The notes below the pieces were generated by a model. It did not search any database, was not told the DNA's origin, and was given only the letters and a program-made list of their open reading frames with translations. Shown piece by piece: positions 1 to 6,525 of a DNA stretch of 64,000 nucleotides (position 1 is the stretch's first letter; each line of letters opens with the position of its first letter). Position numbers and translations under genes: made by a program. This DNA comes from Streptacidiphilus jeojiense (GTDB taxonomy: Bacteria > Actinomycetota > Actinomycetes > Streptomycetales > Streptomycetaceae), in assembly GCF_000719095.1 (NCBI RefSeq), contig NZ_JOEH01000020.1, positions 1 through 64,000 of the forward strand. The letters run 5' to 3'.

Positions 1-737
1 CAGCCGATGGCCGTTCAACTATGCGCGCTCCCAACCGATCCGGTGACAAACCCCCGGATCAGGTGGAAACCCGTACACCACTCCCCAGGACGCAACCGTC
101 GTGAGGTGCGGGACTGTCTCGGTCCCGGACACTCCCTCCCTACAAGTGGGAGGGGCCCCGGGGCTGATGACCGAGATCAAGGACCGGGCTGCCGGGCGGT
201 CGCGCCGGAGCAGATCGCCGCGCACGGCCGACGGTCCGTCACCTGGTCCGCACCTGACTGAGGGTGCATCAAACTCCACACGTGCAGGAATATTGACACG
301 TGTGGAGTTTCTCCTCCGTGGCGGTGCGGGGGCCGCGCGCCCGCCTGGCTCTGCCCCATCTCATGCGGGCACCCCCTGAATGTCGGCCAGCTGTTGGGCT
401 CGGCCTGCGGCACACATGGTGAGCAGTACGGCCACGGGAGCGGCCCCCGCCGTGGACACAGGGCGCCTCACAGCGGTCGAGGCCGCCGGCTCCGTGGTCC
501 CAGACGACGGCCCAGCCGTCATCGACGGGCAGCACGGCCCCCGTTCCGGCCATCGCCAAGGACGTGCAACGCCCGCTGGAGGACCGCTTCGGCCTGATGC
601 CCCGCGGGTACTACGCTAGCCGGGACCGGCGGCGGGACCGCTGTCCCCGCGGACCGGAGTGCCGCAAGGGCCCCTGAGGGAAGGGGGCCGTTGGTCCGCG
701 GTGTCATCCACACGCGAGCCGCCGTCTGGGCCGGGCG
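1..737. other. No convincing gene; intergenic or degraded stretch
   Basis: Short open frames run across both strands, but none shows a recognisable motif, a convincing ribosome binding site or a family resemblance. The visible structures are a 7-bp hairpin (CCCTCCC at 134-140 against GGGAGGG at 148-154) and the larger inverted repeat at 271-310. The stretch lies downstream of the minus-strand ubiquitin-like operon that ends at 738. Confidence 0.5.
271..310. terminator. Perfect 14-bp inverted repeat, possible terminator
   Basis: AAACTCCACACGTG at 271-284 pairs perfectly with CACGTGTGGAGTTT at 297-310 around a 12-nt loop that is A/T-rich for this genome. No T-tract follows, which is common for actinobacterial terminators. 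Because the arms end in CACGTG, a protein-binding palindrome is the alternative. It lies about 430 bp beyond the last gene of the minus-strand operon. Confidence 0.5.
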
Positions 738-1088
738 TCACCGGGTTCCTGCGCCTTGGCGAGGGGAGGGCACCCAACGAATCCGGCCGGCGCTGATCAC
801 GTAGTGGCACCGACGATCGGGACCGTGCTCGTCGATGCTCGGTATCACGGTGAGCGGGCGGTGGGAATGCACCGTCCAGGCTGGGTAGTTGGCCGGCACG
901 AGGTTGAGTACAACCCGGTGCCTGACCCGGCAGGGGCAGTCAAAGACCAGCCATTTGGGTCGGTCCGCCGCACCGACGAGAACGGCGGTGCGACGCCTCA
1001 ACCGCTCAGGGACGTCGTTGACGCTGCGGGCGGTCGCGGTCACGCGCCACCGCCGTGAGGGGAGCCAGCGGTTCAGGAGGTTGGCCAT
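738..1088 (-). CDS. DUF6527-family protein of ubiquitin-like operon
   Basis: A 116-residue protein of the DUF6527 type, a small family I recall from multi-ubiquitin/E2/E1 operons. The visible hallmark is the central stretch CPCxxxHRVxLNL (C51, C53, H57, then LNL) followed by P-x-W, and near the end C94-H95 before a strand ending in GRIRW. The Cys and His residues suggest a small metal-binding fold. Its ATG (1086-1088) lies inside the 3' end of the JAB-E1 gene, overlapping by 16 bp, so it is translated with that operon and is its last gene. Biochemical role is unknown; a function in processing or targeting the ubiquitin-like modifier is inferred from position only. Confidence 0.85.
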   Translation of the reverse strand: MANLLNRWLPSRRWRVTATARSVNDVPERLRRRTAVLVGAADRPKWLVFDCPCRVRHRVVLNLVPANYPAWTVHSHRPLTVIPSIDEHGPDRRCHYVISAGRIRWVPSPRQGAGTR

Positions 1089-2455
1089 GACAGCCCCCAG
1101 TATCGGTGGGGATCGTCGCCGAAGCCGCTGGGGGCGGCTTTGCCGCAGTAGTGGTTCGGGCTGGCGTCCTGGCTGTTGGTCGAGGTCCTGCGGTCGTGGA
1201 TGAGCAGGAGAGTCTCGGACGGAAGCGGCTGTGGACCGTAGCCGATCAAGCGGTCGAGGAGTTCGTTCACCGCCGCGGAGGCGGTCAGGGTGGTGAAGGC
1301 GACCACGGCGGGTTCGACACCGTTCAGGGCCGGGGCGTACCCCTCGCCTTCTAGGCGTCGTTGTTCATCCCTGGGTCGTTCCTGAGCGGCAGCGCGTTGT
1401 GGACTGACTCGTCCGCGGCACAGCAGGCAGGCCGTGCCGGGGTACAGCACGGTGACGCGGCCGATGATGTCGCGGATGCGGTAGTCGGCGGTCGAGTCGA
1501 TCAGAACACCGCAGTCGATGAGCGGGGTCAAGTAGCCGTAGGAGAACCGGGACAGCCGCATCCGCCCAGCGTCGTCGTCCGTACAGCCGAAGACCACATC
1601 GGCCCCGACGACGGTGCGCGCGATGTCCTGCTGGCTGACGGACCCGGGAACCACGCGGATGGACGCGTCGGGAGCGATCAGTCGCAGGTGGTCGGCGGTG
1701 ACGTCGACCTTGCGGCGTCCGACGTCGGTGGGGTGCGACCCGTAGACCCGGGTGACGTTGCTGCTGGAGAGCGTGTCCGGGTCGATGAGCGTCAGCTGCC
1801 GGACACCGATCCGTACCAGTTGCTCGGCGACGGCAGAACCCGTGCCGCCGACACCGACGACGGCGATCCGCAACTGCCCCAGCAGCCGGGCAGCGTCAGG
1901 TCCGAAAGCCCGAACATGGCGATCGTGGAATTCCGGCAGCGCAGGGGTGGGCTGGTCCTGAGCAACCAGCAGGGTGAAGCGCGGTCCGGCCACGAAGATC
2001 CTGTCAATGTCGCCCTCCTCGCTGCCGCGCAGGCGGCCGGTGAAGCTCAGCCGATTGTCGGTGCGCGCGAGGACGAGCGAGGCGTAGATGCTGCTGCCAG
2101 TGCGAACCGTGAAGGTCTCGGTGAGCTGTCGGTCCACTTCTTCATCGAGCAGGCTCGGAAGGGGCAGGCTGCCGGGCGATGGGTGGGTGTGTACCCAGAT
2201 CGCCACGCTCTGCTGGGTCTCGGCGCGGCTCAGGGCGGTCATGTAGGCGTCGGAGCTGACGGACATCGCCCGTGGCGACCGCGACAGGTACGCGTACTCG
2301 GGCACGGGGATGAGCTCGACGCCGATGAGGCGAAGAGTGTTGTCGGCGAGTCGAGCGGGACGGGCGAGGAGAACCGCGCCCGTCTCGTCGGACTCCGCCA
2401 TGAGCGCATCCAGCTGGTCGAAGAGATGCTGCGGCAGAGCCAGGGTCGACTTCAC
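1073..2455 (-). CDS. JAB deubiquitinase-like / ThiF E1-like fusion protein
   Basis: A 460-residue fusion predicted to activate and deconjugate the ubiquitin-like protein encoded upstream. Residues about 1-150 form a JAB/JAMM metalloprotease domain: H89-T-H91-P, then S101-x-x-D104, slightly wider spaced than the usual H-x-H-x7-S-x2-D, with an acidic residue near 24. Residues about 190-430 form an E1/ThiF adenylation domain: glycine loop GVGGTGS (201-207), D225 after the second strand, N233 and R236 in SSSNVTR, K249, then GCTDDD. One CxxC (C343/C346) could bind zinc. The GTG start at 2453-2455 overlaps the E2 stop in GTGA, the strongest reason for choosing it over a longer upstream frame. Fusing activating and deconjugating activities in one chain is known for bacterial ubiquitin-like operons. 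Confidence 0.92.
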   Translation of the reverse strand: MKSTLALPQHLFDQLDALMAESDETGAVLLARPARLADNTLRLIGVELIPVPEYAYLSRSPRAMSVSSDAYMTALSRAETQQSVAIWVHTHPSPGSLPLPSLLDEEVDRQLTETFTVRTGSSIYASLVLARTDNRLSFTGRLRGSEEGDIDRIFVAGPRFTLLVAQDQPTPALPEFHDRHVRAFGPDAARLLGQLRIAVVGVGGTGSAVAEQLVRIGVRQLTLIDPDTLSSSNVTRVYGSHPTDVGRRKVDVTADHLRLIAPDASIRVVPGSVSQQDIARTVVGADVVFGCTDDDAGRMRLSRFSYGYLTPLIDCGVLIDSTADYRIRDIIGRVTVLYPGTACLLCRGRVSPQRAAAQERPRDEQRRLEGEGYAPALNGVEPAVVAFTTLTASAAVNELLDRLIGYGPQPLPSETLLLIHDRRTSTNSQDASPNHYCGKAAPSGFGDDPHRYWGLSWPTS

Positions 2456-2853
2456 AGGAACGCCCCCGCGGCGGCGCACATGTCCGCGCGGATCACGGCG
2501 AGGTAGCTCTCCAGGTTGTCGATGCCGACCGACCAGCTGCCGGCAGGCAGGTGTCGCGACCACCGCTGCCATACCTGGTTCCGGTGGGTCTCCTGGGTCT
2601 GAGTGGCAGGGATCTCGCCGCCCGACGCGGTGGTCAGGGACGGCGAGACCCACCACATGTCGGGAGGGGCGTCCGGGTACAGGGGGGCCAGGCGAAGCAG
2701 GATGTCGGCCTGCTCGCGGTTCAGGCCCGGGGGCAGGGTGACGTTGCTGAGTAGGACGCAGAGCATGTTCCCCTCCTCGAAGACCTCGTAGGTGTAGTCA
2801 GTGCTGCGCAGGAAGTCGTGGTCTTCAGCGGGAAGGTCCATCGAAGCGCTCAT
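2452..2853 (-). CDS. E2/UBC-like protein of ubiquitin-like operon
   Basis: A 133-residue protein matching the prokaryotic E2 type found beside multi-ubiquitin genes. It begins LPAEDHDFL, has the LLSNVTLPPGLN strand-turn, then LRLAPLYPDAPPDMWW, and an end portion with WQRWSRH and GIDNLESYLAVI. In a normal E2 this fold presents a catalytic Cys to receive the modifier from E1. Here only C32 (in a core strand) and C125 (near the C-terminus) are present, and there is no HPN motif, so chemistry may be non-canonical or the protein a scaffold. A GGGAG site sits about 8 nt before the ATG. It starts 18 bp after the two-Ubl gene and overlaps the JAB-E1 gene by 4 bp. Confidence 0.85.
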   Translation of the reverse strand: MSASMDLPAEDHDFLRSTDYTYEVFEEGNMLCVLLSNVTLPPGLNREQADILLRLAPLYPDAPPDMWWVSPSLTTASGGEIPATQTQETHRNQVWQRWSRHLPAGSWSVGIDNLESYLAVIRADMCAAAGAFL

Positions 2854-2871
2854 CGGTCGGCTCCCGGTCCT

Positions 2872-3327
2872 TCAGCGGGCGCCGGGGTTGATGCGGCCCG
2901 GCGCGGTGAAGAAGCGGATGCCGTCGTAAAGGCGGACGACCTCGTCGTCGGCGATCTTCTTGTCCTGCTCATCGGGGCGGTCGAGCCACAGGTCCCGGTC
3001 GGCGGGTACCGGCGGGGTCGGAACGGCCCGCAGCTGGGAGCCGGTCATCCGGCGGTGGGTGACCTCGTAGCGGACGCGGTCGATGACGATGCAGATCTGC
3101 TGAGGCTGCGAGAAGAACCGCATGTCCGGCACGAGGTGGACGACCTCCTCCTCGCGGAGCGGCTCGTCCGGGGCGTCGGGGATGTCTAGCCACATCTTCT
3201 CGTCCTGCGGGATCGGCGGCTGGGCCAGCCGCCGCAGTTCAGCCGGTGTGACAGCGTCCGCCTGCGACCGCGTAGCAACGCCGTTGATGAAGATCTTCGT
3301 GGAGTGGTGGGTCTGGGGCTCAACCAT
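2872..3327 (-). CDS. Tandem ubiquitin-like (multiubiquitin) protein
   Basis: A 151-residue protein made of two ubiquitin-like repeats: residues about 10-74 (TKIFINGVA... EEEVVHLVPDMRFFSQP) and 77-144 (QICIVIDRVRYEV... DDEVVRLYDGIRFFTAP). Each repeat has the beta-grasp start, an acidic turn before VV-x-L, and the terminal RFF-x-x-P signature of the multiubiquitin domain. The tail is GRINPGAR; trimming the last two residues would expose a C-terminal glycine. It is the presumed modifier substrate of the E1, E2-like and JAB functions encoded downstream. The ATG at 3325-3327 follows an AAAGG-type ribosome site; the longer frame to 3486 has no sensible N-terminus. First gene of the operon. Confidence 0.9.
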   Translation of the reverse strand: MVEPQTHHSTKIFINGVATRSQADAVTPAELRRLAQPPIPQDEKMWLDIPDAPDEPLREEEVVHLVPDMRFFSQPQQICIVIDRVRYEVTHRRMTGSQLRAVPTPPVPADRDLWLDRPDEQDKKIADDEVVRLYDGIRFFTAPGRINPGAR

Positions 3328-3453
3328 GGATGGCCGCCTTTCGGGGCTTGGCAGGGATCTGGCCGGCGCGCGGAGCTGTGGCGCGTGGGGCCAGTGGTTT
3401 CTGATCACCTGCATCCAGGACAGCACGTTGGATGCGTGTATCGCAAGCAACAT

Positions 3454-3472
3454 GAGGGACAGTTTGGCTGTC
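3454..3472. promoter_or_regulatory. Operator-like dyad before the ubiquitin-like operon
   Basis: GAGGGACAGTTT is followed by GGCTGTC, giving a perfect dyad GACAG-N5-CTGTC (3458-3472). The same 12-base word and a near-perfect dyad occur at 4442-4460 in front of the XRE gene, in the same orientation to transcription. It lies 127-145 bp upstream of the two-Ubl ATG, beside an AT-rich TATATAT stretch at 3478-3483. The likely ligand is the locally encoded XRE regulator. Confidence 0.6.
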
Positions 3473-3528
3473 GTAGATATATACAAAGCGGGCCGCCAGG
3501 GCAGTCCGTCCCGACGGCGAAGGGTTTG

Positions 3529-4047
3529 CTAGTGGGGGTCGGAGATGATGCCCAGATTCATCAGCCGGTGGCCCATTGCGGCATGGCTCATCACGAATCG
3601 CTTGGCGAGCTTCTCGACCAACTCGTCCGAGGTAGTGACCTGCAAGTCGCGGATCTCCCTGCGCACCATCTGCTCCGGGGCCAGGAGCGCTGCGGCGAAG
3701 CGATTGGCCTCGATCTCCTCGCGGTCGGTCGCCGTGCTCGAAACGGAGTCGCGCCGGTTCACCCGCACCTGGGTGTCGAGGATCAGCGGACGACCTCGGT
3801 GGAGCATGAGATGGCCAAGCTCATGGGCGATCGTGAAGCGCTGGCGAACCCGCGGGTGGTCCCCGTTCACGCCGATGACCTTCTGCTCGTCACCGCGGCG
3901 TACCAGCATGCCCGACACGTCGTTCTGCATCGTCTGATAGACGACCATGGCCCCGACCCCCTTGGCGAGACGCTCTGGATCAACGGCTGGCTCGTCCACC
4001 GAGAAACGTCGCAAAAGGTTCTGCGCTTCGATATCAGCTCTTGCCAT
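3529..4047 (-). CDS. ImmA/IrrE-type metallopeptidase
   Basis: A 172-residue zinc protease of the ImmA/IrrE family. The zinc motif is H75-E-L-G-H79 (IAHELGHLMLH) with a third ligand likely at E113 in EIEANRFAAALLAP, the standard second family signature. Such proteases usually cleave a partner XRE-type repressor after a stress signal, releasing target genes. The partner here is the XRE gene just upstream, with which it overlaps by 14 bp. The pair precedes the ubiquitin-like operon on the same strand, so it plausibly acts as the stress switch for that operon. Full length for the family. Confidence 0.9.
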   Translation of the reverse strand: MARADIEAQNLLRRFSVDEPAVDPERLAKGVGAMVVYQTMQNDVSGMLVRRGDEQKVIGVNGDHPRVRQRFTIAHELGHLMLHRGRPLILDTQVRVNRRDSVSSTATDREEIEANRFAAALLAPEQMVRREIRDLQVTTSDELVEKLAKRFVMSHAAMGHRLMNLGIISDPH

Positions 4048-4432
4048 GAGAAGTCCCGTTTTCCTCGGCGGCGGTCATGACCGAGGCGACTGCGTCGACC
4101 CAGCGATCTGGAAGGTCGTCGAGCGGGCTGGACGATTGCTCGTCGGCAGCGGACATGACGGACCTCACCGCATTCGCCCACTCCGCAGGCAGTCCGCTTG
4201 TGGGGCTCGCCTGAGCGAGCGAGGGAAGGAGATCCGCAGGCTGAACGGAGACCGCCTCCGCGAGTAGTGCGAGCCGGTACGGCGGGGGGGCTTGTGCGCC
4301 GGACTCGATGTTGGTGACCGACCCGCGGGTCAGACCCGCCCGCCGGGCAAGTTGTTCCTGAGTCATCTTCGCCTGCAATCGGGCAGCACGAACGCGGGCA
4401 CCGATGCCGGCATTGAACTCCTTCTCGTCCAT
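4034..4432 (-). CDS. XRE-family transcriptional regulator
   Basis: A 132-residue regulator. Residues about 10-67 are a lambda-repressor-like helix-turn-helix (KMTQEQLARRAGLTRGSVTNIESG), typical of proteins paired with ImmA/IrrE proteases. The remaining tail holds two similar segments, LPAEWANAVRSVMSAADEQ and LPDRWVDAVASVMTAAEEN, an internal repeat that could be the protease-sensitive or dimerisation region. The ATG at 4430-4432 has GGGAG at the right distance; an in-frame ATG at 4462 would add ten residues but would lie inside the operator-like dyad. The dyad 10-28 bp upstream suggests autorepression. Probable controller of both this pair and the ubiquitin-like operon. Confidence 0.88.
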   Translation of the reverse strand: MDEKEFNAGIGARVRAARLQAKMTQEQLARRAGLTRGSVTNIESGAQAPPPYRLALLAEAVSVQPADLLPSLAQASPTSGLPAEWANAVRSVMSAADEQSSSPLDDLPDRWVDAVASVMTAAEENGTSHGKS

Positions 4433-4441
4433 GGCGCTCCC

Positions 4442-4460
4442 GAGGGACAGTTTCACTGAC
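4442..4460. promoter_or_regulatory. Operator-like dyad before the XRE gene
   Basis: GAGGGACAGTTT followed by CACTGAC: the dyad GACAG-N5-CTGAC matches the perfect one at 3458-3472 in all but one arm base. It sits 10-28 bp upstream of the XRE start, a position suited to autorepression. Confidence 0.6.
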
Positions 4461-4520
4461 ATCCAACCTAGTGCACTGGACCTCGGCGGGGACATGGCGC
4501 CCCCAGGATGGACTCGATGT

Positions 4521-4534
4521 CCCCCGTACGGGGG
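4521..4534. repeat. Perfect 14-bp palindrome
   Basis: CCCCCGTACGGGGG is perfectly self-complementary. It lies in the gap between the XRE gene and the terminator at 4707, a stretch (4463-4706) that otherwise shows no gene. It could be a protein site or a cruciform-prone sequence. Confidence 0.4.
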
Positions 4535-4706
4535 CGCGCCTGGATGCACCTGGGAGGCTGCGGGCGCGCACCGCCCATGCACTCGCCTGACCTGCGTCGC
4601 GGGAAACGATCTTGAACAGCGCGGGAAATGATCACCAACGGTACCCACATGCCGCTGGCCAGGGCGTTTCATCGGTGCACCACAGAGAAACAATTTCTTG
4701 AGCATT

Positions 4707-4750
4707 GACGAGATGTGGCCCCCGGTCGTGACTGGGGGCCACATCTCGTC
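4707..4750. terminator. Strong 17-bp bidirectional hairpin terminator
   Basis: GACGAGATGTGGCCCCC (4707-4723) pairs perfectly over 17 bp with 4734-4750 around a 10-nt loop. It lies just past the stop of the RibD-like gene at 4783, on the minus strand, and separates that operon from the XRE/ImmA/ubiquitin-like locus. Confidence 0.85.
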
Positions 4751-4782
4751 GTGGTCGGGCCGGTGTGCCGAGGTGGTGGCGG

Positions 4783-5418
4783 TTACCGCTTCCGTACTGC
4801 GTAGGTCAGGTGGGTCACCCGCTGCGTCGGTTCCGCGCTGAGCCGCTCCAGGGCCACGCGATCCGCGTCCACGCCCTCGAACAGGCGGACTCCGGCGCCG
4901 AACAGCACGGGGGCGAGCGCGATCGAGAACTCGTCGACCAGGCCGGCGTTGAGGTACTCCAGGATCGTCGCGCCGCCGCCCGCGATGCGGACGTCCCGGT
5001 CGCCGGCGGCCTCGCGGGCCAGGTCGAGCGCGGTCTCGATGCCGTCGTTGACGAAGTGGAAGGTGGTTCCGCCCGGCCGCTCCCAGGGGTCGCGCTTCTC
5101 GTGCGTGACCACGAAGACCGGCGTGTGGAACGGCGCCTCCGGCGGCCACGACTCCTCGCCGAGGTCGAACATGCGCTTGCCCATCACGCTCGCGCCGGTG
5201 CGCTCGAAGGTCTCCCGGGCGATGTCGTTGGCGCGCCCCTCCTCGCCGCCCTCAGCGAACTTGAGGTTCTCCCGGAAGAACCGCAGCGCGAAGAGCCACT
5301 GCTGCAGTTCCATCCACTGCGCCGTCCAGCGCTGCAGATCCGGGTCGTCCTCGCGCTGCTCGGGCGCGACGAACCCGTCCAGCGACATCGACACGCTGAA
5401 GAACACCTTGCTGGCCAT
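4783..5418 (-). CDS. Dihydrofolate reductase family (RibD C-terminal) protein
   Basis: A 211-residue protein with the DHFR/RibD C-terminal fold. It begins KVFFSVSMSLDGFVAPEQ, the usual SLDG-F-A signature of the family, and has VMGKRMFDLGEESW and DRDVRIAGGGATILEYLNAGLVDEFSIALAPVLFGAG, the nucleotide-binding and C-terminal strands. Family members bind NADPH, but most stand-alone actinobacterial ones have no defined substrate. It is last in a three-gene operon after an SRPBCC and an ArsR gene, a frequent trio in actinobacteria; its ATG overlaps the SRPBCC stop. The ArsR protein upstream probably controls it. Confidence 0.88.
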   Translation of the reverse strand: MASKVFFSVSMSLDGFVAPEQREDDPDLQRWTAQWMELQQWLFALRFFRENLKFAEGGEEGRANDIARETFERTGASVMGKRMFDLGEESWPPEAPFHTPVFVVTHEKRDPWERPGGTTFHFVNDGIETALDLAREAAGDRDVRIAGGGATILEYLNAGLVDEFSIALAPVLFGAGVRLFEGVDADRVALERLSAEPTQRVTHLTYAVRKR

Positions 5419-5936
5419 CAGTCCTCAACTCCCTTGTGTGCGATCTCGGTGACGTAGGCAGCCAGGTTGTCCAGGGTCTGTCGGCCGCCCTCGACCGCGT
5501 GGTACTTCTCGACCGCCTCGTCGCGCAGCTCCCGGGTGGGGAACAGGGTGCGCATCTCGATCCGGGTCGCCGCGGTCGCCGCGCCCTCGGGCGCGAAGGT
5601 GAGGACCGACTCGAAGGCGTTCGGGTCGTCGCGGAACTCACCGTGCCGCAGCGCGATCCGTTCCGACGGGGTGATCTCGGTCCAGGAGATCCACTCCTGG
5701 TAGTCCGTCCCGTCCGGTCCGTGCATCACGAAGTCCCACACCCCGCCGACGCGGAACTCGAACGCCCGCGTGGTGGTGCTGAACCCCTCCGGCCCCCACC
5801 ACCGCGACAGGTGCCGCACCTCGGTGAACGCCTCGAACACCAAGTCCTGCGGGGCGCTGATGACCCGGGAGATCACGATCTCGCGGTCGTCCGTGGTCCC
5901 GGATCGCGCCGGCGCTCCTGGTTCCGTCGCGCTCAT
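5418..5936 (-). CDS. SRPBCC (AHSA1-like) domain protein
   Basis: A 172-residue START/SRPBCC-type protein of the AHSA1 group. The core starts REIVISRVISAPQDLVFEAFTEVRHLSRWWGPEGF and continues with GGVWDFVMHGPDGTDYQ, FEFRVGG and the terminal helix GGRQTLDNLAAYV. These proteins form a hydrophobic ligand cavity; ligands are generally unknown. It follows the ArsR gene by 3 bp and overlaps the RibD-like gene, so it is mid-operon. An N-terminal extension of about 18 residues (MSATEPGAPARSGTTDD) is probably disordered. Confidence 0.88.
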   Translation of the reverse strand: MSATEPGAPARSGTTDDREIVISRVISAPQDLVFEAFTEVRHLSRWWGPEGFSTTTRAFEFRVGGVWDFVMHGPDGTDYQEWISWTEITPSERIALRHGEFRDDPNAFESVLTFAPEGAATAATRIEMRTLFPTRELRDEAVEKYHAVEGGRQTLDNLAAYVTEIAHKGVED

Positions 5937-5939
5937 CGG

Positions 5940-6281
5940 CTACTCCTCCTGTCCTGTCCGATCGAGGCCCTGCAGGTACGCGTCCAGCCGGTCGAAGCTC
6001 TCGTTCCAGAACTGCTCGAACCCGCCGGTCCACTCGTGCACCGGTCGCAGCCCGCGGGCGTCGAGGCCGTACAGGCGCTGCTTGCCCGCCCTGCGGTCCC
6101 GCACCAGCCCGACCTCACGCAGCACCCGCAGGTGTTTGGAGGCCCCGGGCTGGGTCATCCCCAGCTCCCGGGCCAGCTCGGTCACCGGTCGCTCGCCGGC
6201 CCGCAGCAGTAGCAGGATCTCCCGGCGCTGCGGCTCGGCGATCGCGTTGAAGACGTCCGACGTCGTCGCTGCTCGTGCCAT
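5940..6281 (-). CDS. ArsR-family transcriptional regulator
   Basis: A 113-residue winged helix repressor. It has the ArsR core NAIAEPQRREILLLL, recognition helix region MTQPGASKHLRVLREVGLV, and wing DRRAGKQRLYGLD. There is no metal-binding ELCVCDL motif, so it belongs to the non-metal group usually linked with SRPBCC proteins. The tail has TGGFEQFWNESFDRLDAYLQ. It heads the ArsR-SRPBCC-RibD operon. A TATGAT box ends 7 nt before the ATG with no ribosome site between, so its mRNA is probably leaderless. Confidence 0.92.
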   Translation of the reverse strand: MARAATTSDVFNAIAEPQRREILLLLRAGERPVTELARELGMTQPGASKHLRVLREVGLVRDRRAGKQRLYGLDARGLRPVHEWTGGFEQFWNESFDRLDAYLQGLDRTGQEE

Positions 6282-6287
6282 GGCACC

Positions 6288-6293
6288 ATCATA
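6288..6293 (-). promoter_or_regulatory. -10 box of a leaderless ArsR operon promoter
   Basis: On the minus strand TATGAT is followed by six bases and then the ArsR ATG (6281). Transcription starting about 7 nt after the box would begin at the start codon. The same arrangement occurs before the TetR gene at 7209. Confidence 0.5.
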
Positions 6294-6327
6294 TTCCCTT
6301 ATCGGTATGCGTCAAGCTGTCGGGCCC

Positions 6328-6411
6328 TCAGGAGGCGGTGGGGGCGGTCTCCTTCGGGGTGTCCTGCTTGGCGGTAGGGGGCTTGCACGCGGGCGCGGTG
6401 GTGGATGACAT
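6328..6411 (-). CDS. 27-residue ORF behind a TetR-type operator
   Basis: A short frame encoding MSSTTAPACKPPTAKQD followed by TPKETAPTAS. It has an excellent ribosome site (AAAGGAG, 6 nt before the ATG) and a promoter with an embedded TetR-type operator (6449-6464), so expression is likely. The peptide is Pro/Thr/Ala/Lys-rich, has one Cys, no signal peptide and no membrane segment. It resembles the disordered N-terminus found on some actinobacterial MFS exporters, so it may be the stub of a deleted TetR-controlled pump; a genuine small protein is the alternative. It ends about 47 bp before the ArsR start. Confidence 0.45.
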   Translation of the reverse strand: MSSTTAPACKPPTAKQDTPKETAPTAS

Positions 6412-6448
6412 GGCGGACTCCTTTCGGTGGCTGGGGCACCTTAAGGGT

Positions 6449-6476
6449 AACGAACGTGTTCGTTAGGAACAAGTTC
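6449..6476. promoter_or_regulatory. TetR-type operator within the 27-residue ORF promoter
   Basis: AACGAACGTGTTCGTT (6449-6464) has perfect 7-bp arms and matches the palindrome at 7221-7236 in front of the TetR gene; a weaker GAACAAGTTC follows at 6467-6476. On the minus strand it fills the 17-nt spacer between a TTGTTC (-35) and TACCCT (-10), so bound repressor would block the promoter. Confidence 0.7.
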
Positions 6477-6525
6477 GCCATGGCGCGCGTCGAAGGACGC
6501 TGACCGGCACGGAGGCCCGGCGTGG

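Noticed and set aside
1..260. Short plus-strand frame at 7-261 as a partial gene
   Set aside because: No motif, no ribosome site and no continuity with a protein family.
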